Shown: piece after piece, positions 62,380-64,000 of the stretch
How positions within the stretch are numbered: position 1 is the stretch's first letter
Layout: each line of letters opens with the position of its first letter
DNA from: Stromatinia cepivora
Taxonomy: Eukaryota; Ascomycota; Leotiomycetes; Helotiales; Sclerotiniaceae
Direction: 5' to 3'
Length of the DNA: 64,000 nucleotides
Assembly: GCA_014898415.1 (NCBI GenBank)
Contig: RCTD01000007.1
Span: 496,001 to 560,000 of the forward strand
The notes under the pieces: model-generated
The model's input: the letters and a program-made list of their open reading frames with translations, nothing else
Told to the model about the DNA's origin: nothing
Database searches by the model: none
Position numbers and translations under genes: made by a program

Positions 62380-62549
62380 TATAATACAACAATCGAATAA
62401 TTTGAATATCTTTTAGAATTAAAAGTTACAAATCGAAAGGTAGAACTATATAATTATATATATATAGACCGAAAGTTCACTTAGTCTATTCGGGGAATGC
62501 TGTATTCTGACTAAGGCTTGAATCGATTACGTTGTACGTATACGTAACA
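62380..62549 (-). repeat. 5' LTR of the 170-bp-LTR element
   Basis: 170 bases; the right end GTATACGTAACA is intact, whereas the left copy has ATATATGTAATA. Confidence 0.9.
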
Positions 62550-62554
62550 AACCT

Positions 62555-63080
62555 AATCGATCTATATATATATATTATATTTATTCTGAATGATAAGATC
62601 AATACGATAAACAAGATCAATTAGATCATTTTGATCAAATTAACCAAATTGATCTAATCAATCAAATCGATCTAATTATTCAATATACAAATACAAATTC
62701 GAATTCTACGAATTCATTAGTATATACGAAATCATCGAATTTATAGATATTCGAATAAAGAAATCTAAATTAATCGAATACCAGAATTATTCGAAATAAA
62801 GAACTTTTATTATACTAATCAAAATAATTAAAATGATAAATCTTTATTCAAATTAATGAATAAGAATAAAGCATTGATATATAAAAGAATTCAGAAGAAA
62901 TATATAGGAAGGTTATATCTTCAATATTAAAGATTAAGAATCTATATTTTAATATTATATATAATATCATTATATCATTCAACTTTTACTATTATAATTT
63001 GATATTTGCTTATTCCATTATAGTCTCTAAGCCACTACTTCCCAATTATAAGGTTTATCACCTTCAAATACGTGACCTCC
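62555..63080. repeat. rest of the second AT-rich repeat unit
   Basis: Continues the unit interrupted at 56,431. The last 255 bases match about 55,750-56,000. Includes TTGATC/TTGGTCAA-type repeats around 62,610-62,680. Confidence 0.55.
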
Positions 63081-64000
63081 AACAATATCAAGCCGACTTG
63101 GCTGAACAACAAGAACTAAGTAGTCTATACTTCCCATCTGTAAATAGCGCTGTGAGAAAACTTTAGCTGATTTCGAAAAAGTATTCTAGAATGAAAAGTA
63201 ATGAACTTTACCACTTTCCCAAAAAGCCAACCTATCCACGCGTATTTTCCAACCAAAATTGCCCATCCTAACATTCTAATTTCTCATAACTCATAACTCA
63301 TCAAAGAAACAAAAAATATTTATCAAGGTAAGCACCACCCATGAACTAACAATCACCATCATCATCACCATATCTATCTATTTCTTTCTCCTCCCGATCC
63401 AAGAAATCCCCAAACCTAACCCACCTTCCTCATCCAGCCCAACCTAACCCAACCCCACCATGAACCCACGTGTACCAACATCCAACTTCCAACATCCTAA
63501 TCCTTATCACCGAGTACAATATACAATATAACAAATAATATATTATAAGCTCTAAACACAGCCCTACCAATACTAGATACCCTTCTCTTACATCCTTACC
63601 AGGTTACCTCGCTTCGAAAGAAATTCCAATCCCAATTCCAACACCATCACTCTCAATATCCCCCCCTATCTATATCTCTCCCCCTCCCTCAACAATTTCG
63701 TAATCGTACATTACATGATATCGCACCCCAATCCAATCCACCACTTACCAAATTCTATTTCTCAACCCCAAAATTCTCATTCCCGAGACTTTTTAATCCC
63801 GCATTCATACTTCATAGTCTTATATATCTCAATTCTTCTTTCGAATTCCAGCGAATCTAAACTCTTACCAATATATCGGAACCATCCATATTTCTCCATT
63901 TTCTCATTCCACAGTATACACTCCAGCCAAAAACTAACAAGCTCGGCACAACCGATCACGAAGCGAAGTATCTCGCTACTTACACCAAAAAAAAAACGTG
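63081..64000. other. right-edge intergenic sequence
   Basis: Base composition becomes normal. From about 63,340 the plus strand is pyrimidine-rich (CCCACC, CTCCTCCC and similar), as in upstream regions of fungal genes, so a gene could begin beyond the window. No coding region recognised; the minus-strand frame at 63,777-63,959 resembles nothing known to me. Confidence 0.4.

Larger units (their letters stand above)
56432..62549 (-). mobile_element. short LTR retrotransposon, gag-only, host of two insertions
   Basis: LTRs of 170 bases at 56,432-56,601 (3') and 62,380-62,549 (5'), perfect target duplication AACCT (56,427-56,431; 62,550-62,554). Minus orientation is shown by the C run next to the left LTR (polypurine tract on the minus strand) and by a gag remnant at 61,359-61,550. 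Without the two insertions the element is only about 2.1 kb, so it has no room for pol: non-autonomous. The insertions are 56,801-59,146 and 59,296-60,955. Confidence 0.88.

Noticed and set aside
24522..62549. CRISPR-like or other arrays in the repeat blocks
   Set aside because: The genome is fungal and the repeats are LTRs or short tandem arrays; there are no regular spacers.

Overview
The window looks like a piece of a filamentous ascomycete genome (Pezizomycotina). The pattern resembles AT-rich genomes such as those of Leotiomycetes, but that placement is inference. Short introns (47-121 nt) with GT..AG ends and CTAAC-type branch sites, a Zn2Cys6 regulator, a fungal-rhodopsin-type membrane protein and a stand-alone A-T-R reductase all point to this group. 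LTR elements riddled with TAA/TAG, whose LTR copies differ mainly by C-to-T and G-to-A changes, indicate repeat-induced point mutation (RIP).

Layout. (1) 1-12,706 is gene-poor: no gene recognised, several microsatellites, a degenerate ~60-bp repeat field near 10.7-11.2 kb and an AT-rich repeat near 11.6-12.06 kb. (2) 12.7-22.9 kb holds four intact spliced genes: an amino-acid permease (minus), a rhodopsin-like seven-TM protein (plus), a DUF1771-Smr protein ending in a CaaX-like box (plus) and a Zn2Cys6 transcription factor (plus). A 134-bp foldback element lies between the last two. (3) 24,522-50,710 is one large nested transposon block. A Ty3/Gypsy element (minus, 282-bp LTRs, target duplication TAATT) is interrupted by a Ty1/Copia element (25,401-30,881) and by a second copy of its own family in the opposite orientation (33,672-47,358, duplication AAAAG). 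That second copy is itself interrupted by a different Gypsy element (37,076-43,694, 112-bp LTRs, duplication CTTTC). (4) 51,428-54,582 is an NRPS-like adenylation-thiolation-reductase gene with three exons and one in-frame TAG between the T and R domains. (5) 55,280-55,661 is an 8-bp-unit minisatellite. (6) 56,432-62,549 is a second nested block: a short LTR element (170-bp LTRs, duplication AACCT) carrying two further short LTR elements (163-bp LTRs, AAACC; 150-bp LTRs, AATAA). None shows a recognisable pol. (7) 62.55-64.0 kb is repeat remnant, then ordinary intergenic sequence.

How it fits together. The four genes at 12.7-22.9 kb are ordinary and show no sign of forming a pathway. The reductase sits alone on a ~5-kb island between two RIP-degraded blocks. 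Its single stop fits one CpA-to-TpA change, so leakage of RIP from the flanks is the simplest explanation of its damage. All intron boundaries and translations were read by eye; no search was run.
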